A stretch of 64,000 nucleotides of DNA from Flammeovirgaceae bacterium (lineage in GTDB: Bacteria; Bacteroidota; Bacteroidia; Cytophagales; Cyclobacteriaceae): the NCBI GenBank assembly GCA_021298015.1, contig JAJTGY010000009.1, positions 45,104 through 109,103 on the forward strand, written 5' to 3'. This document shows, piece after piece, positions 44,381 through 53,429 of the stretch. Positions within the stretch are counted from its first letter, which is position 1, and each line of letters starts with the position of its first letter. Both the position numbers and the translations under genes were made by a program. The notes under the pieces are model-generated. The model was given only the letters and a program-made list of their open reading frames with translations, ran no database searches and was not told the DNA's origin.

Positions 44381-45072
44381 TCAACGGCAGTAAGAAGCGT
44401 ATTCTGCTGGTTGAGGACGATCCCAGCCTCGGGTTTGTCATGAAAGATAACTTATCGCGTAGCGGGTTTGATGTAACCTTATGCACGGATGGCTATTCGG
44501 GCCTCAAAACGTTTCAGAATGACGTGTTCGATTTATGCATTTTTGATGTTATGCTGCCGAGGCAGGATGGATTTGCAGTGGCGGAAGCCGTGCGCTCCAA
44601 AAATCAGCAGGTCCCCATTCTGTTTGTGACGGCCAAAGGCATGCTGGAGGATCGGCTTTCGGGCTTCAGGGCCGGAGGTGACGATTATATTGTGAAGCCA
44701 TTTAGCATGGAGGAGCTATTGCACCGGATTGATGTGTTTCTTAAGCGGTCGATCATCGCAGCTCCGCCCAACGTCCGTTACTCCATCGGGAGCTATGAAT
44801 TTAATCACCGGAACTTAACGCTGACACAGGCCGGCCTGGAAAAAGTATTGACACAAAAGGAGGCGGATGTTCTCAACCTGCTGTGCCGCCACCAAGATCG
44901 GGTGCTGAAACGCGAGGAAATCCTAAAGGCTGTTTGGGGAGACGATGATTACTTCATGGGTCGCAGTATGGACGTGTTCATTTCGAAATTACGGAAGTAC
45001 TTAAAACGCGACCCGCGCATTCAGATTACCAACTACCATGGAGTAGGTTTCCGGCTCGAGCTACATGACTAA
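44377..45072 (+). CDS. OmpR-family response regulator, RprY-like
   Basis: A 231-residue DNA-binding regulator. Receiver domain (about 8-122): LVEDDPSLGFV, phospho-acceptor Asp near residue 57 in CIFDVMLPRQDG, and the conserved Thr and Lys in FVTAKG and DYIVKPF. Winged-helix domain (about 135-231): LTQKEADVLNLLCRHQDRVL, EILKAVWGDDDYFMGRSMDV and ITNYHGVGFRLE. Cotranslated with the kinase. The phased repeats upstream of the operon suit this protein family, so self-regulation is likely. Overlaps the recO end by 4 bases. Confidence 0.93.
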   Translation: MINGSKKRILLVEDDPSLGFVMKDNLSRSGFDVTLCTDGYSGLKTFQNDVFDLCIFDVMLPRQDGFAVAEAVRSKNQQVPILFVTAKGMLEDRLSGFRAGGDDYIVKPFSMEELLHRIDVFLKRSIIAAPPNVRYSIGSYEFNHRNLTLTQAGLEKVLTQKEADVLNLLCRHQDRVLKREEILKAVWGDDDYFMGRSMDVFISKLRKYLKRDPRIQITNYHGVGFRLELHD

Positions 45073-45734
45073 CTCATCACTTCGCGCAACACAGCTACCG
45101 ATTTCATCTCGCCAAAACCCTCCAGGTGGCACCGAAAGAACAACAATAACTCATCGAGCAGCACTCTCCGCTGTGCGTGGCTTAACTTTACCTGGGCGTG
45201 ATTGGAGGCCCCTAATAACTGCTGTAATGACTTCTCGCCTAAATCATCAATCCATCGCCCTTCCAGTATCTCCTGTGGAGTATGCGCACCAAAGCCCAGG
45301 TGACGGGCCAGTTGAATAAGAAAATAAAGATGAAAATTCTCCGGAACATCTGTTTGATCAAGCGCAATCAACGACTCCATGAGGAAGGTGGCCAGTTCCT
45401 GTGTATGACTTTGCTCCCGCACCGCTTTGTTCATCACTTCATCCAGAAAAAGCGCGATGGAGGTTTTACGCATATCCTTGCCGATATGTTGATACGCATA
45501 CCAACAACGTGCTTCCTTGATGCGCATGATATTTCCGTTCTCTTTATGATACACCACCATGTCGAGTAGCGTCAACGGTTGATAGAGGGCAGCCTTTCCT
45601 TTGGCTGAACGGCTGCGCACACCATTCACTAAATAGCTTTGCAGTCCGAAGGCCTCAGTAAAAACATTAACAATTACCGAGGTATCCCCGAAACGGGTCA
45701 CCCGAAAAACGACACCACGGGTTTTATGAATCAT
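45069..45734 (-). CDS. recO: DNA repair protein RecO
   Basis: Mediator that loads RecA through the RecFOR pathway. The 221-residue protein starts MIHKTRGVVFRVTRFGDTSV, which is the OB-fold domain with the GVRSRSAKGKAALYQPL loop, followed by a helical C-terminal domain (LFLDEVMNKAVREQ, FHLYFLIQLARHLGFG). The four-Cys zinc site of many RecO proteins is absent, and the protein is slightly short of the usual 230-260 residues. It starts 3 bases after the tdk stop. Confidence 0.88.
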   Translation of the reverse strand: MIHKTRGVVFRVTRFGDTSVIVNVFTEAFGLQSYLVNGVRSRSAKGKAALYQPLTLLDMVVYHKENGNIMRIKEARCWYAYQHIGKDMRKTSIALFLDEVMNKAVREQSHTQELATFLMESLIALDQTDVPENFHLYFLIQLARHLGFGAHTPQEILEGRWIDDLGEKSLQQLLGASNHAQVKLSHAQRRVLLDELLLFFRCHLEGFGEMKSVAVLREVMS

Positions 45735-45737
45735 GTG

Positions 45738-46337
45738 TTACTGGGCATCCCGCGCTTTCATTCCATCCCCAAAAGCCTTTCGGCTTCGTGCCTCATAGGC
45801 ATCCTTCTCACCTAGCAATACTTTTGACTTATCGTCTGCGAGGCGAAATGAAAAGGAAGCGAGTTCCCCGGTTTGCGCACAAATCGCATGTACTTTGGTG
45901 ACAAATTCGGCTACGGCCAGCAAGAATGGCATGGGCCCAAACGGTTTGCCTTCGTAGTCCATATCCAGCCCAGCCACAATCACACGTTTACCGCTGTTGG
46001 CCAGTTTATTACAAACCTCCACAATCGCGTCATCGAAAAACTGTGCTTCGTCAATACCCACAACATCACAATCGCCCGCCAGCAACAAGATATCGGAAGC
46101 AAATTGAACAGGAGTTGATCGAATTTCGCGTTCCGCATGCGATACAATCTTCTCCTCGTGATACCGTTTGTCAACCGCGGGCTTAAAGATTTCAACTTTT
46201 TGCCGGGCGATCAGGGCCCGGTTAAGTCTGCGGATCAGTTCTTCGGTTTTGCCCGAAAACATGCAACCGCAGATCACCTCAATCCAACCGCTCCGGTGAG
46301 GCTCCTGCGGATTCGGCAGCCGGGGTTCAACAAACAT
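45738..46337 (-). CDS. tdk: Thymidine kinase (type II), zinc-cysteine-poor form
   Basis: Phosphorylates thymidine for dTTP salvage. The 199-residue protein has the P-loop [14 protein letters not shown] near residue 24, the DEAQFFDD Walker B-like region near 95 and the [14 protein letters not shown] lasso segment near 122. In most members four Cys hold a structural zinc: CxxC near residue 150 and another pair near the C-terminus. Here the segments read [11 protein letters not shown] and YEARSRKAF, so only one Cys is left. The fold must be stable without zinc. recO follows after 3 bases. Confidence 0.93.
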   Translation of the reverse strand: MFVEPRLPNPQEPHRSGWIEVICGCMFSGKTEELIRRLNRALIARQKVEIFKPAVDKRYHEEKIVSHAEREIRSTPVQFASDILLLAGDCDVVGIDEAQFFDDAIVEVCNKLANSGKRVIVAGLDMDYEGKPFGPMPFLLAVAEFVTKVHAICAQTGELASFSFRLADDKSKVLLGEKDAYEARSRKAFGDGMKARDAQ

Positions 46338-46405
46338 GTGTGCAAATTAGGCAAACCCTGTGTTTTTGCCACACCGGGTGGTTTTTAGGGGTTACCGCCA
46401 ATCGT

Positions 46406-46413
46406 TATCTTTA
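46406..46413 (+). promoter_or_regulatory. -7-like element before the 323-residue protein
   Basis: TATCTTTA, one mismatch to TAnnTTTG, ends 5 bases before the ATG at 46419. If used, the message would be leaderless or nearly so. No clear -33 element was found. Confidence 0.4.
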
Positions 46414-46418
46414 CCCGC

Positions 46419-47390
46419 ATGGATGAAAAAATCAGTATAAAGGCCCTGGACGACTACAGTGATGACTATGCCAGCAAGGTAACCGCAGGCTTTTTCGCTC
46501 AAGATGCCCGTATCACCGGTCCGGAAATTTTGAAGCTTTCAGGTGTTGCTCAGGTTAATCTCTTTGTCGTGAGCGAACTGCTTAACGCCTGGAAGCGCGA
46601 ATTGCAGAAATTGCGCAGTCCTTATTTCGACTATACGCACCCGGATGTGGCTGCCGAATTATCGAGATTTCAAAACCTGCTGTCCAACCATATTTCCATT
46701 GCGCGGGAAAACTTTCAACCACTATTGAAAAAAGCCACCAGTCAAACACTTTACCTGATTCTTGATCCATATGATTTTTACGCGCGCGTACTGGAAAAGC
46801 CCGGTCGGGATCATTTGGATGTGGACGAATTGAAGCAGGAGGTGAAGTACCTTCGAATAAACCGGGCACCGCTTGAAAAACTATTACAAAAGATTGAGGC
46901 AAGTAACCGGGCCACTGTCACTAGCGGAGAAGCATTCAGCCTGCTCGACAAGATTCTGGAAGAGGTGAATTTTGCTCCCGAAGACGTGGAGGGTTATATC
47001 TCCAAATTCAGCGAAGTGGTGGCCGTTCCGTTCGAGCGTTTCTATGACGCGCCCGTTAAAGCAAAAAAGCCGAAGGTACAGCCCGCAGTTGCCAACGTGC
47101 CTTTGTTTGAGGAACCCGCGCGGGAAACGAAAGCTTCATTGGCCGATAGCTTTCAAAAAGAGAAAGTCCGGAAGATCAAGGATAGTCTGACCATTAATCA
47201 GAAATTCATGTTCACCAAGATTCTTTTTCATGGCGACTTTGAAATTTTTACCCAGGCCATTGACCGGCTGGATTCCTGTGACAACCTCCATCAGGCATTG
47301 AAATACATCGAGGCATCATACCCGGAATGGGATCTGAAAAGCGAGGAATACGAGGAGTTTCTGGATATCCTGAAGATGCGGTACGCCTAA
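46419..47390 (+). CDS. Conserved protein of unknown function
   Basis: A 323-residue cytoplasmic protein, unrecognised by name. It is helical throughout, without signal peptide or membrane segments. A charged linker with KAKKPKVQPAVANVPLFEEP (about 218-238) separates a longer N-terminal helical domain from a C-terminal segment, LTINQKFMFTKILFHGDFEI then the AIDRLDSCDNLHQALKYIEA helix and YPEWD, a module seen at the end of several Bacteroidota proteins. Its stop overlaps the end of rodA by 4 bases (convergent). Confidence 0.75.
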   Translation: MDEKISIKALDDYSDDYASKVTAGFFAQDARITGPEILKLSGVAQVNLFVVSELLNAWKRELQKLRSPYFDYTHPDVAAELSRFQNLLSNHISIARENFQPLLKKATSQTLYLILDPYDFYARVLEKPGRDHLDVDELKQEVKYLRINRAPLEKLLQKIEASNRATVTSGEAFSLLDKILEEVNFAPEDVEGYISKFSEVVAVPFERFYDAPVKAKKPKVQPAVANVPLFEEPARETKASLADSFQKEKVRKIKDSLTINQKFMFTKILFHGDFEIFTQAIDRLDSCDNLHQALKYIEASYPEWDLKSEEYEEFLDILKMRYA

Positions 47391-48655
47391 ATCCGCTGCA
47401 GTACCTCGCCCCGGTGGGAATCCAATTTCAGGAGAACGAAAAGCAATACGGTGAAACCCCACAAGGACGAACCACCGTAGCTAAAAAAGGGTAGTGGAAT
47501 TCCAATTACCGGAAAAAGCCCGATGGTCATTCCGATGTTGATTGTGAAATGAAAGAAAAATATAACCAGAACACCATAGGCATACGCACGTGTAAACCGG
47601 TTTTTTTGCCGCTCTGCCAAATGAACAATACGCAAAAGTAACGCGACAAAAAGGCTCACCACCAAAAACGTTCCCACCCAGCCGTGTTCTTCACCGATGG
47701 TACAGAAGATAAAATCTGTGCTCTGCTCCGGTACAAAGTCAAACTTGGTTTGCGTTCCCTCCAAAAATCCCTTACCCCAAAAACCTCCGCTGCCGATGGC
47801 AATCTTGGATTGCGTCACATTCCAGCCATATCCCAGCGGGTCAGCATCGGGATTAATGAGTGCCTTTATTCGGTTTTGTTGGTGGGGTTTCAGTACATCG
47901 GAGATCACATAATCCACGCTGGCTATTACCCCGGATATCAGGCAGGCCCCCAGAGTAACCCATGCGATGCGCCATGCTTTCTTTTTACCGAGCAAGATGA
48001 TTACCAACGCGATAACGGCTACACCTGCATACAGGTAGATTTGATTGGGTACAAGCAAGGTCAAGATAAAAATAACTGCTGCACCGACACCCAAAATGAT
48101 GAGGAAAGGCGACATACCCTCGCGGTAAAAAACCAAAATAAAAGATGTAAACACAAGAGCTGTCCCGGTATCTTTTTGAAGTAAAATGAGCGCCATGGGC
48201 AGGCCGATAATAAAAAACAGCACCGCCTGATTTCGAAAATTGTCCATCTTAAACCCCACGGTGGCAATGTACTTGGCAACTGCGAGTGCGGTAATAAATT
48301 TGGCAAACTCCGAGGGCTGCACGCCAAACGACCCAATGCCGAGCCAGGCTTTGTTGCCGCCCACTTCCTTGCCAATCACCGGCACCAGCACAAGCAGTAT
48401 CACAATAAAACCATAGCCAACATAAGCGAAGGCTTCATAGAAACGAAGGTCCATGATAACAATCACCATGATGATGATGAACGAGGCCCCGATGAAAATC
48501 AATTGCCGGCCCGAATTAAGGCCGAGATCCCAGATGCTGCGACCCGCTGCCTCATCGTACACCACCGCGTAGATATTGAACCAACCCATCGCTACCATCA
48601 TCAGGTAGATCAGAATGGTAACCCAATCCAAGTTGCTGATTTCGTTTCGTCTCAT
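47387..48655 (-). CDS. rodA: Rod-shape SEDS glycosyltransferase
   Basis: Polymerises peptidoglycan glycan strands during side-wall growth together with PBP2. The 422-residue protein has about ten helices and SEDS signatures: WLGIGSFGVQPSEFAKFITA near residue 105, LQKDTGTALVF near 160, QSKIAIGSGGFWGKGFLEGT near 285, FVPEQSTDFIFCTIGEEHGW near 310, and PLPFFSYGGSS near the end. ATG shares one base with the TGA of the PBP2 gene. Last gene of the mreBCD-pbp2-rodA chain. Confidence 0.96.
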   Translation of the reverse strand: MRRNEISNLDWVTILIYLMMVAMGWFNIYAVVYDEAAGRSIWDLGLNSGRQLIFIGASFIIIMVIVIMDLRFYEAFAYVGYGFIVILLVLVPVIGKEVGGNKAWLGIGSFGVQPSEFAKFITALAVAKYIATVGFKMDNFRNQAVLFFIIGLPMALILLQKDTGTALVFTSFILVFYREGMSPFLIILGVGAAVIFILTLLVPNQIYLYAGVAVIALVIILLGKKKAWRIAWVTLGACLISGVIASVDYVISDVLKPHQQNRIKALINPDADPLGYGWNVTQSKIAIGSGGFWGKGFLEGTQTKFDFVPEQSTDFIFCTIGEEHGWVGTFLVVSLFVALLLRIVHLAERQKNRFTRAYAYGVLVIFFFHFTINIGMTIGLFPVIGIPLPFFSYGGSSLWGFTVLLFVLLKLDSHRGEVLQRI

Positions 48656-50469
48656 CAGTCAAATTTTCCGGCTAACACATAGGCCTCCATCAACGGTCGC
48701 TGGGTTTCGCCCAGCAGATACTTTTCAATCATGAGACTGGCAATCGATGCGGCCGCACGCCCGCCAAAACCGGCATCCTCTACATATACTGCGATGGCAA
48801 TTTTTGGATTTTCACGGGGTGCAAAACAAATAAACACCGCGTGGTCTTTCAGTGGCGGCTCGTTCTGAACCGTTCCGGTCTTGCCGCAAATCACAATATC
48901 CTGAAGCTTGGCCCGGTACGAGGCCGTTCCCGACTCGACTACTTCTTGCATGGCATCAACGGCAACATTAAAAAAGGAAGAGTCGATGGTTGTATAGTGC
49001 CTTTCCAGAAACTGCGGCAAAGGTTTGCCGTCTTGACCAACAGCCTTGACCATATGGGGCGTATAAAAAAATCCCCGATTGGCAATTGTAGCTGCAAAAT
49101 TGGCCATTTGCAGGGGTACAACGAGGTTTTCGCCTTCACCAATCGAGAGAGAAAAAATGTTTGAGAATTTCCAGGCCGTGCTACGGTATGCCTTGTCGTA
49201 ATAGCGGGGTGTGGGAATCAAACCTTCTTTTTCATTTGGCAGATCTACACCCAGCTTTTTTCCAAAACCAAAACTTTCGATGTGTGCATGCCATTCGGCC
49301 AATCCCAAATGGCTATCGGTGAACGGATCGTCCGCCTTGCCCTTCTGGATCATCCTGCGAAAGACCTGATGAAAATAAGGGTTACAGGAATTGGCGATCG
49401 CGCCACGTAAATCTTCATTTGTATGCCGGCCATGACACGCGATGACCGAGCGATCGCAGCGGATTCGGGTATCTGGTGTAATTACGCCCTGTTGGAGTGC
49501 GGTCATTGCTTGTGCTATTTTAAAAATCGACCCTGGTCGGTACTGGGCCATGAGCGCGCGATTAAAAAGTGGTTTGTTCGTATCTGCGCTTACCAGTCTG
49601 AAGTTGGCGCTAAAATCTTTTCCCGTCAACAGACCGGGGTCGTAGGATGGACCCGATACCAGAGCAAGAATCTCCCCCGTGGCAGGTTCAATCGCTACCG
49701 CGCTTCCGGCCTTCCCCTTCATGAGCAGCTCGGTGTACTGTTGCAACTTCAAATCAATGCCCGTGATCAGGTCAAGACCTGGCCGCGAAAGGGTATCGAA
49801 TTTGCCTTTGTTAAACGACCCTTGCACAATTCCCTTGGCGTTGCGCAGTTTGAAGCGAACACCCCGGGTGCCGCTCAGCTCGGCCTCATAAAATTGTTCG
49901 ATTCCGCTTTGGCCAATATAATCGCCCTGCCGATAAAGTTTCAGCGAATCACGCGCCAATTGCTCCTTACTGATTTCGCTCACGTAGCCGAGCGCATTAG
50001 CAAGCGAGGGTGTGCTGTACGATCGTGTCGTTCGTGCCTGTATGAAAAATCCTGGCAATTCATCCAACCGATCCTGAATTTTAGCGAAATCAACATTTGA
50101 AAGCTGCTTCAAAAAGAGTGTGGGCTTAAAGGGCTTATACTCTTTTCGCATCTTCAACTCGCGAAAGGCAAGGCAGAGCTGTTCGCGGGTCATGTCAAAA
50201 ACATGGCAAAACCGGGCTGAATCAAAGGGATGCGTATCTTTTACGACCACGTACAGATCATATTCAGGTGAGTTATGTACGATCAGCTCGCCATGGCGGT
50301 CGTAGATAAGACCGCGCACCGGGTACTCCACCTCGCGCAGAAGCGCATTGCTATCGGCCAACTGCGCATACTTGTTATCGGCAACCTGGATGAAAAAAAG
50401 CTTGACGATGAAGACAATCCCGGCCAGCACGACCAACACGTTAAGGAGATGTTTACGCGCATCATTCAT
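48655..50469 (-). CDS. mrdA: Penicillin-binding protein 2
   Basis: Transpeptidase of the elongasome, anchored in the inner membrane. From MNDARKHLLNVLV the protein has 604 residues with one helix (about 8-28), a dimerisation domain (PVRGLIYDRHGELIVHN near 54), and the transpeptidase domain: SxxK as RPGSIFKIAQAM near residue 313, SxN as ANSCNPYFHQ near 360, and KTG as ICGKTGTVQN near 530. An in-frame extension to 50643 overlaps mreD and is rejected. Start overlaps the mreD stop as ATGA. Confidence 0.95.
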   Translation of the reverse strand: MNDARKHLLNVLVVLAGIVFIVKLFFIQVADNKYAQLADSNALLREVEYPVRGLIYDRHGELIVHNSPEYDLYVVVKDTHPFDSARFCHVFDMTREQLCLAFRELKMRKEYKPFKPTLFLKQLSNVDFAKIQDRLDELPGFFIQARTTRSYSTPSLANALGYVSEISKEQLARDSLKLYRQGDYIGQSGIEQFYEAELSGTRGVRFKLRNAKGIVQGSFNKGKFDTLSRPGLDLITGIDLKLQQYTELLMKGKAGSAVAIEPATGEILALVSGPSYDPGLLTGKDFSANFRLVSADTNKPLFNRALMAQYRPGSIFKIAQAMTALQQGVITPDTRIRCDRSVIACHGRHTNEDLRGAIANSCNPYFHQVFRRMIQKGKADDPFTDSHLGLAEWHAHIESFGFGKKLGVDLPNEKEGLIPTPRYYDKAYRSTAWKFSNIFSLSIGEGENLVVPLQMANFAATIANRGFFYTPHMVKAVGQDGKPLPQFLERHYTTIDSSFFNVAVDAMQEVVESGTASYRAKLQDIVICGKTGTVQNEPPLKDHAVFICFAPRENPKIAIAVYVEDAGFGGRAAASIASLMIEKYLLGETQRPLMEAYVLAGKFD

Positions 50470-50978
50470 CGCCTGCTGCCTCCTGCTAAATACTGCAATA
50501 CGATAATCATACCGGAGGTAAAGACCGTGCTCGCCATAATCTTCAGCACAGTGAACCAGAACAAGCCAAAGCCACCGGCTTCGGTAAAAAATAAAATGGT
50601 GTGATGAAGGAATACCAACGGAATGGTATAAACCATGAACCATTGGAGCCCATTGGCGGCCAAGGTAGGGGCTAACCCGGCATCATAGCCTCCTTGCGGG
50701 GTAATAACGCCAAGCCAATAGTTACGCAGGTACGCCACCATAACCAAAGACGAAGCGTGGATACCCAGGCTGTTATAAAACATGTCCACGAACAACCCCA
50801 GGATAAAACCAAGTATCATCAGGGTCAGTGAATTGGTCTCCATCGGCAGGAGCAGGATGTAGGCTACATAAATAAGACAGAAGGCGTAGCGAAACAGCAC
50901 AAGTTCCTGAAACAGCATCACCTGCAACAGGGCGTAAACCAGAAAACCAATAACCGATGTTAGAAACCCGCGTGTCAT
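50466..50978 (-). CDS. mreD: Rod-shape protein MreD
   Basis: A 170-residue inner-membrane protein with five or six helices. The LGFILGLFVDMFYNSLGIHA stretch near residue 58 is the MreD signature (G..DxF...G.HA). It links MreC with the rest of the elongasome. Both ends overlap neighbours as ATGA (mreC upstream, PBP2 downstream), a clear sign of one translational unit. Confidence 0.93.
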   Translation of the reverse strand: MTRGFLTSVIGFLVYALLQVMLFQELVLFRYAFCLIYVAYILLLPMETNSLTLMILGFILGLFVDMFYNSLGIHASSLVMVAYLRNYWLGVITPQGGYDAGLAPTLAANGLQWFMVYTIPLVFLHHTILFFTEAGGFGLFWFTVLKIMASTVFTSGMIIVLQYLAGGSRR

Positions 50979-51820
50979 TTTGGTTCACCGATGATGATAT
51001 TTTCCAACGAATCCTTTTCCCTTTTCAGGCGGCTCTTGACCACCTGAACATACGCCAGTTTGCCAAAGTCCTGCGCTAACTCAACGTCAATTTCATGAAA
51101 CTGATCCGACTCGCTCAGGCGCGTTTGCCGGATGATACCCACGAACACATTGGGCGGAAACACTGCATTAAAATCCGAAGTGACGATGGAATCGCCAACC
51201 AACGGAACAACATGCCGGGGGATATACTTCAGGTCAATAAACCGGGGATCAGTTCCGTCCCACTGCACCGTACCGAAATGGCCGGTGCGCTTGATCAGCA
51301 CAGAAGACTGTTCATCAATGTTAAGCAGCGAGATGATCACTGAATAGTGATCTGACACCGCCTTTACCTTGCCCACCGCCCGGTTATCATTAATCACCGC
51401 CATGCCCGGTTCAACGCCTTCTTCCGCACCCCGGTTGATGGTAATGAAATTCTTAAACCGTGCAGTCGAGTTATTCACCACCTTGGCATTCACAAACTCA
51501 AAGCGCTCCACAATGTCGGTATCAAAAACAGAATCCCGTTTCAGCGTGAGGTATTGGATGGCCTGCTCGCGTTGCTCCAGCTTCTGGCGCAGCGACTTGT
51601 TTTCCTCAGACAGTTCATCGTTGATTCTGCGTAGGGCAAAATAGTTTTTAACATCCTGCGTGGTACCCGAAACACCAGCAGCCACCCGGTTTGATGTATT
51701 GAAAAACTGTGCCCCTTGGTACTGATTGTTTTGCACAATCATCCAGACGCACAACAACTGTAAAATTAGAAATGTGAAGAAGGCCCGGTACTCGTAAAGA
51801 AAATGGAGGAGTCGCTGCAT
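50975..51820 (-). CDS. mreC: Rod-shape protein MreC
   Basis: A 281-residue periplasmic protein anchored by one N-terminal helix (about 12-30). A coiled coil (about 62-95, INDELSEENKSLRQKLEQRE) precedes two beta domains: ITINRGAEEGVEPGMAVIND and AVGKVKAVSDHYSVIISLLN near residues 130-165, as in structures of the family. It bridges MreB/MreD and PBP2. It begins 4 bases after mreB. Confidence 0.95.
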   Translation of the reverse strand: MQRLLHFLYEYRAFFTFLILQLLCVWMIVQNNQYQGAQFFNTSNRVAAGVSGTTQDVKNYFALRRINDELSEENKSLRQKLEQREQAIQYLTLKRDSVFDTDIVERFEFVNAKVVNNSTARFKNFITINRGAEEGVEPGMAVINDNRAVGKVKAVSDHYSVIISLLNIDEQSSVLIKRTGHFGTVQWDGTDPRFIDLKYIPRHVVPLVGDSIVTSDFNAVFPPNVFVGIIRQTRLSESDQFHEIDVELAQDFGKLAYVQVVKSRLKREKDSLENIIIGEPK

Positions 51821-51824
51821 TCCG

Positions 51825-52850
51825 TCACGTCATCAATACTTTTCGGTAATGGTTCAATTTCTTAAGCGCTGCCCCAGTGCCGCGCACGACAGCGCGCAGT
51901 GGATCATCGGCAACGTGCACAGGCAATTTGGTTTTAAGCGACAGGCGCTTGTCCAGCCCACGCAATAAGGCGCCACCTCCCGTTAGGTAAATGCCCCGCT
52001 CGTAAATATCGGCCGAAAGTTCAGGTGGAGACAACTCGAGCGCCTTCAATACAGCTTCTTCCAATTTGCTGATGGACTTGTCAAGGGCAAAGGCAACTTC
52101 AGAATACGATATCTTGATCGTCTTGGGGATACCCGTCATCAGGTCGCGACCACGGATCTCGTAGTCATCTGGGCCGTCATCCAACTCCGTGAGAGCCGAT
52201 CCCACCTCAATCTTCACCCGTTCGGCCGAGCGCTCACCAATCAACAGATTGTGTTGCCTCCGCATGTAGTCCAGAATGTCACGATTGAACGTATCACCTG
52301 CAATACGGATGGACTGGTCACAAACAATGCCAGAAAGGGCAATCACGGCAATGTCAGCTGTTCCGCCACCGATGTCGACAATCATGTTGCCTACCGGCTG
52401 TTCAATATCAATACCTATTCCGATCGCAGCTGCAATAGGTTCATGGATCATATACACTTCCTTCGCATTGGCATGCTCGGCTGAGTCGCGCACGGCACGC
52501 TTCTCGACTTCCGTAATTGCAGAGGGTATACAGATCACCATCCGCAGCGAGGGCGGGAAAAGCCGCCTGCCCGTGTCAATCATCTTAATCATGCCGCGAA
52601 TCATCATTTCGGCTGCATGAAAATCGGCAATAACGCCTTCCTTTAGCGGACGGATGGTCTTGATGTTGTCGTGCGTTTTCTCATGCATTTGCATGGCCTC
52701 GCGGCCGATGGCCAACACTTTGCCATTAACGCGATCTAAAGCAATAATGGAGGGTTCATCCACCACCACTTTATCTTTATGTATGATCAGCGTATTCGCA
52801 GTACCCAGGTCAATAGCTATGTCGCTGGTGAAAAAGTCAAATAATCCCAT
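51825..52850 (-). CDS. mreB: Actin-like rod-shape protein MreB
   Basis: Forms membrane-bound filaments that guide wall synthesis. The 341-residue protein has phosphate-1 DIAIDLGTANTLI at residues 9-21, phosphate-2 IVDIGGGTADIAVIALSG near 160, and the adenosine motif YLTGGGALLRGLDKRL near 290. The N-terminus MGLFDFFTSD is amphipathic. It lies 28 bases after vapC, so part of its expression may come from the purH-vapBC transcript. Confidence 0.97.
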   Translation of the reverse strand: MGLFDFFTSDIAIDLGTANTLIIHKDKVVVDEPSIIALDRVNGKVLAIGREAMQMHEKTHDNIKTIRPLKEGVIADFHAAEMMIRGMIKMIDTGRRLFPPSLRMVICIPSAITEVEKRAVRDSAEHANAKEVYMIHEPIAAAIGIGIDIEQPVGNMIVDIGGGTADIAVIALSGIVCDQSIRIAGDTFNRDILDYMRRQHNLLIGERSAERVKIEVGSALTELDDGPDDYEIRGRDLMTGIPKTIKISYSEVAFALDKSISKLEEAVLKALELSPPELSADIYERGIYLTGGGALLRGLDKRLSLKTKLPVHVADDPLRAVVRGTGAALKKLNHYRKVLMT

Positions 52851-52878
52851 CTTTGAAAATAAGTCTGAAAATTAGGAA

Positions 52879-53250
52879 TTAAAGGACATATTGTATTAAG
52901 GTAACTCCCCGAACTTTTGAAAGTACCCGATCAGCCGACACCAGCGGCAGGTCATACCGGGTAGCGGTCGCCACAATTATCGCATCCGGTACTTCCAATC
53001 CATACTGACGCCTCAGTCGGGTAGCGTTGTTAGTTAATTCAGCATCGCTGTGTAATACTGTCCCCGCCTGAAGCACCTGGCGAATCGCTTGTTCCTCGCG
53101 CTGCGTCAGCCTTTTGAAGCTCAATAGTTCTATTTCAGTGATGAAAGAGAAATAAAGTCGGCAATCGGTGAGCAGATCGGCCGCACTGCGTTGCCCGTCA
53201 AGAAGATAAATCAGAACATTGGTGTCAACCGGAACGCTTTTTCCATCCAT
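52879..53250 (-). CDS. PIN-domain toxin, VapC type
   Basis: A 123-residue ribonuclease-fold protein. The acidic metal-binding residues of the PIN domain are present: Asp in PVDTNVLIYLL near residue 9, Glu in ITEIELLS near 39, and Asp in EVPDAIIVATA and LVSADRVL near 90 and 107. VapC toxins cut tRNA or rRNA. The gene overlaps its antitoxin by 26 bases and lies between purH and mreB. Confidence 0.87.
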   Translation of the reverse strand: MDGKSVPVDTNVLIYLLDGQRSAADLLTDCRLYFSFITEIELLSFKRLTQREEQAIRQVLQAGTVLHSDAELTNNATRLRRQYGLEVPDAIIVATATRYDLPLVSADRVLSKVRGVTLIQYVL

Positions 53251-53398
53251 GGCGAAGTCTTTTCTGGATCGTCAACCCATCGCCCTCAGCCTTGACCTTT
53301 CCCAGGAATTTGTGGGCAGCAAAGCCCTTATGACGAAGCGATTTTAGTTTCTTTACAATCGTCTTTCGGGAGTCCTTTTTGGAGATAACTACGGTCAT
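53225..53398 (-). CDS. Antitoxin partner of the PIN-domain toxin
   Basis: A 57-residue basic protein beginning MTVVISKKDSRKTIVKKLKS and ending KRLRHGWKKRSG. It has the pattern of the short Bacteroidota antitoxins found before PIN toxins (a VVIxKxDSxxxIxKKLK start and an IQKRxRxxW end). The 26-base overlap with vapC supports a pair. The ATG at 53398 is the only start that excludes the purH antisense region; it lies 31 bases after purH. Confidence 0.75.
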   Translation of the reverse strand: MTVVISKKDSRKTIVKKLKSLRHKGFAAHKFLGKVKAEGDGLTIQKRLRHGWKKRSG

Positions 53399-53429
53399 AG
53401 CGCTATGGCTAACAAAAATACGACAAAAA

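Noticed and set aside
49423..50100. A 225-residue plus-strand open frame
   Set aside because: Antisense to the PBP2 gene with intact catalytic motifs; no family features.
50470..50643. 58-residue N-terminal extension of PBP2
   Set aside because: Lies within mreD in another frame; MNDARKH is followed at once by the expected membrane anchor.
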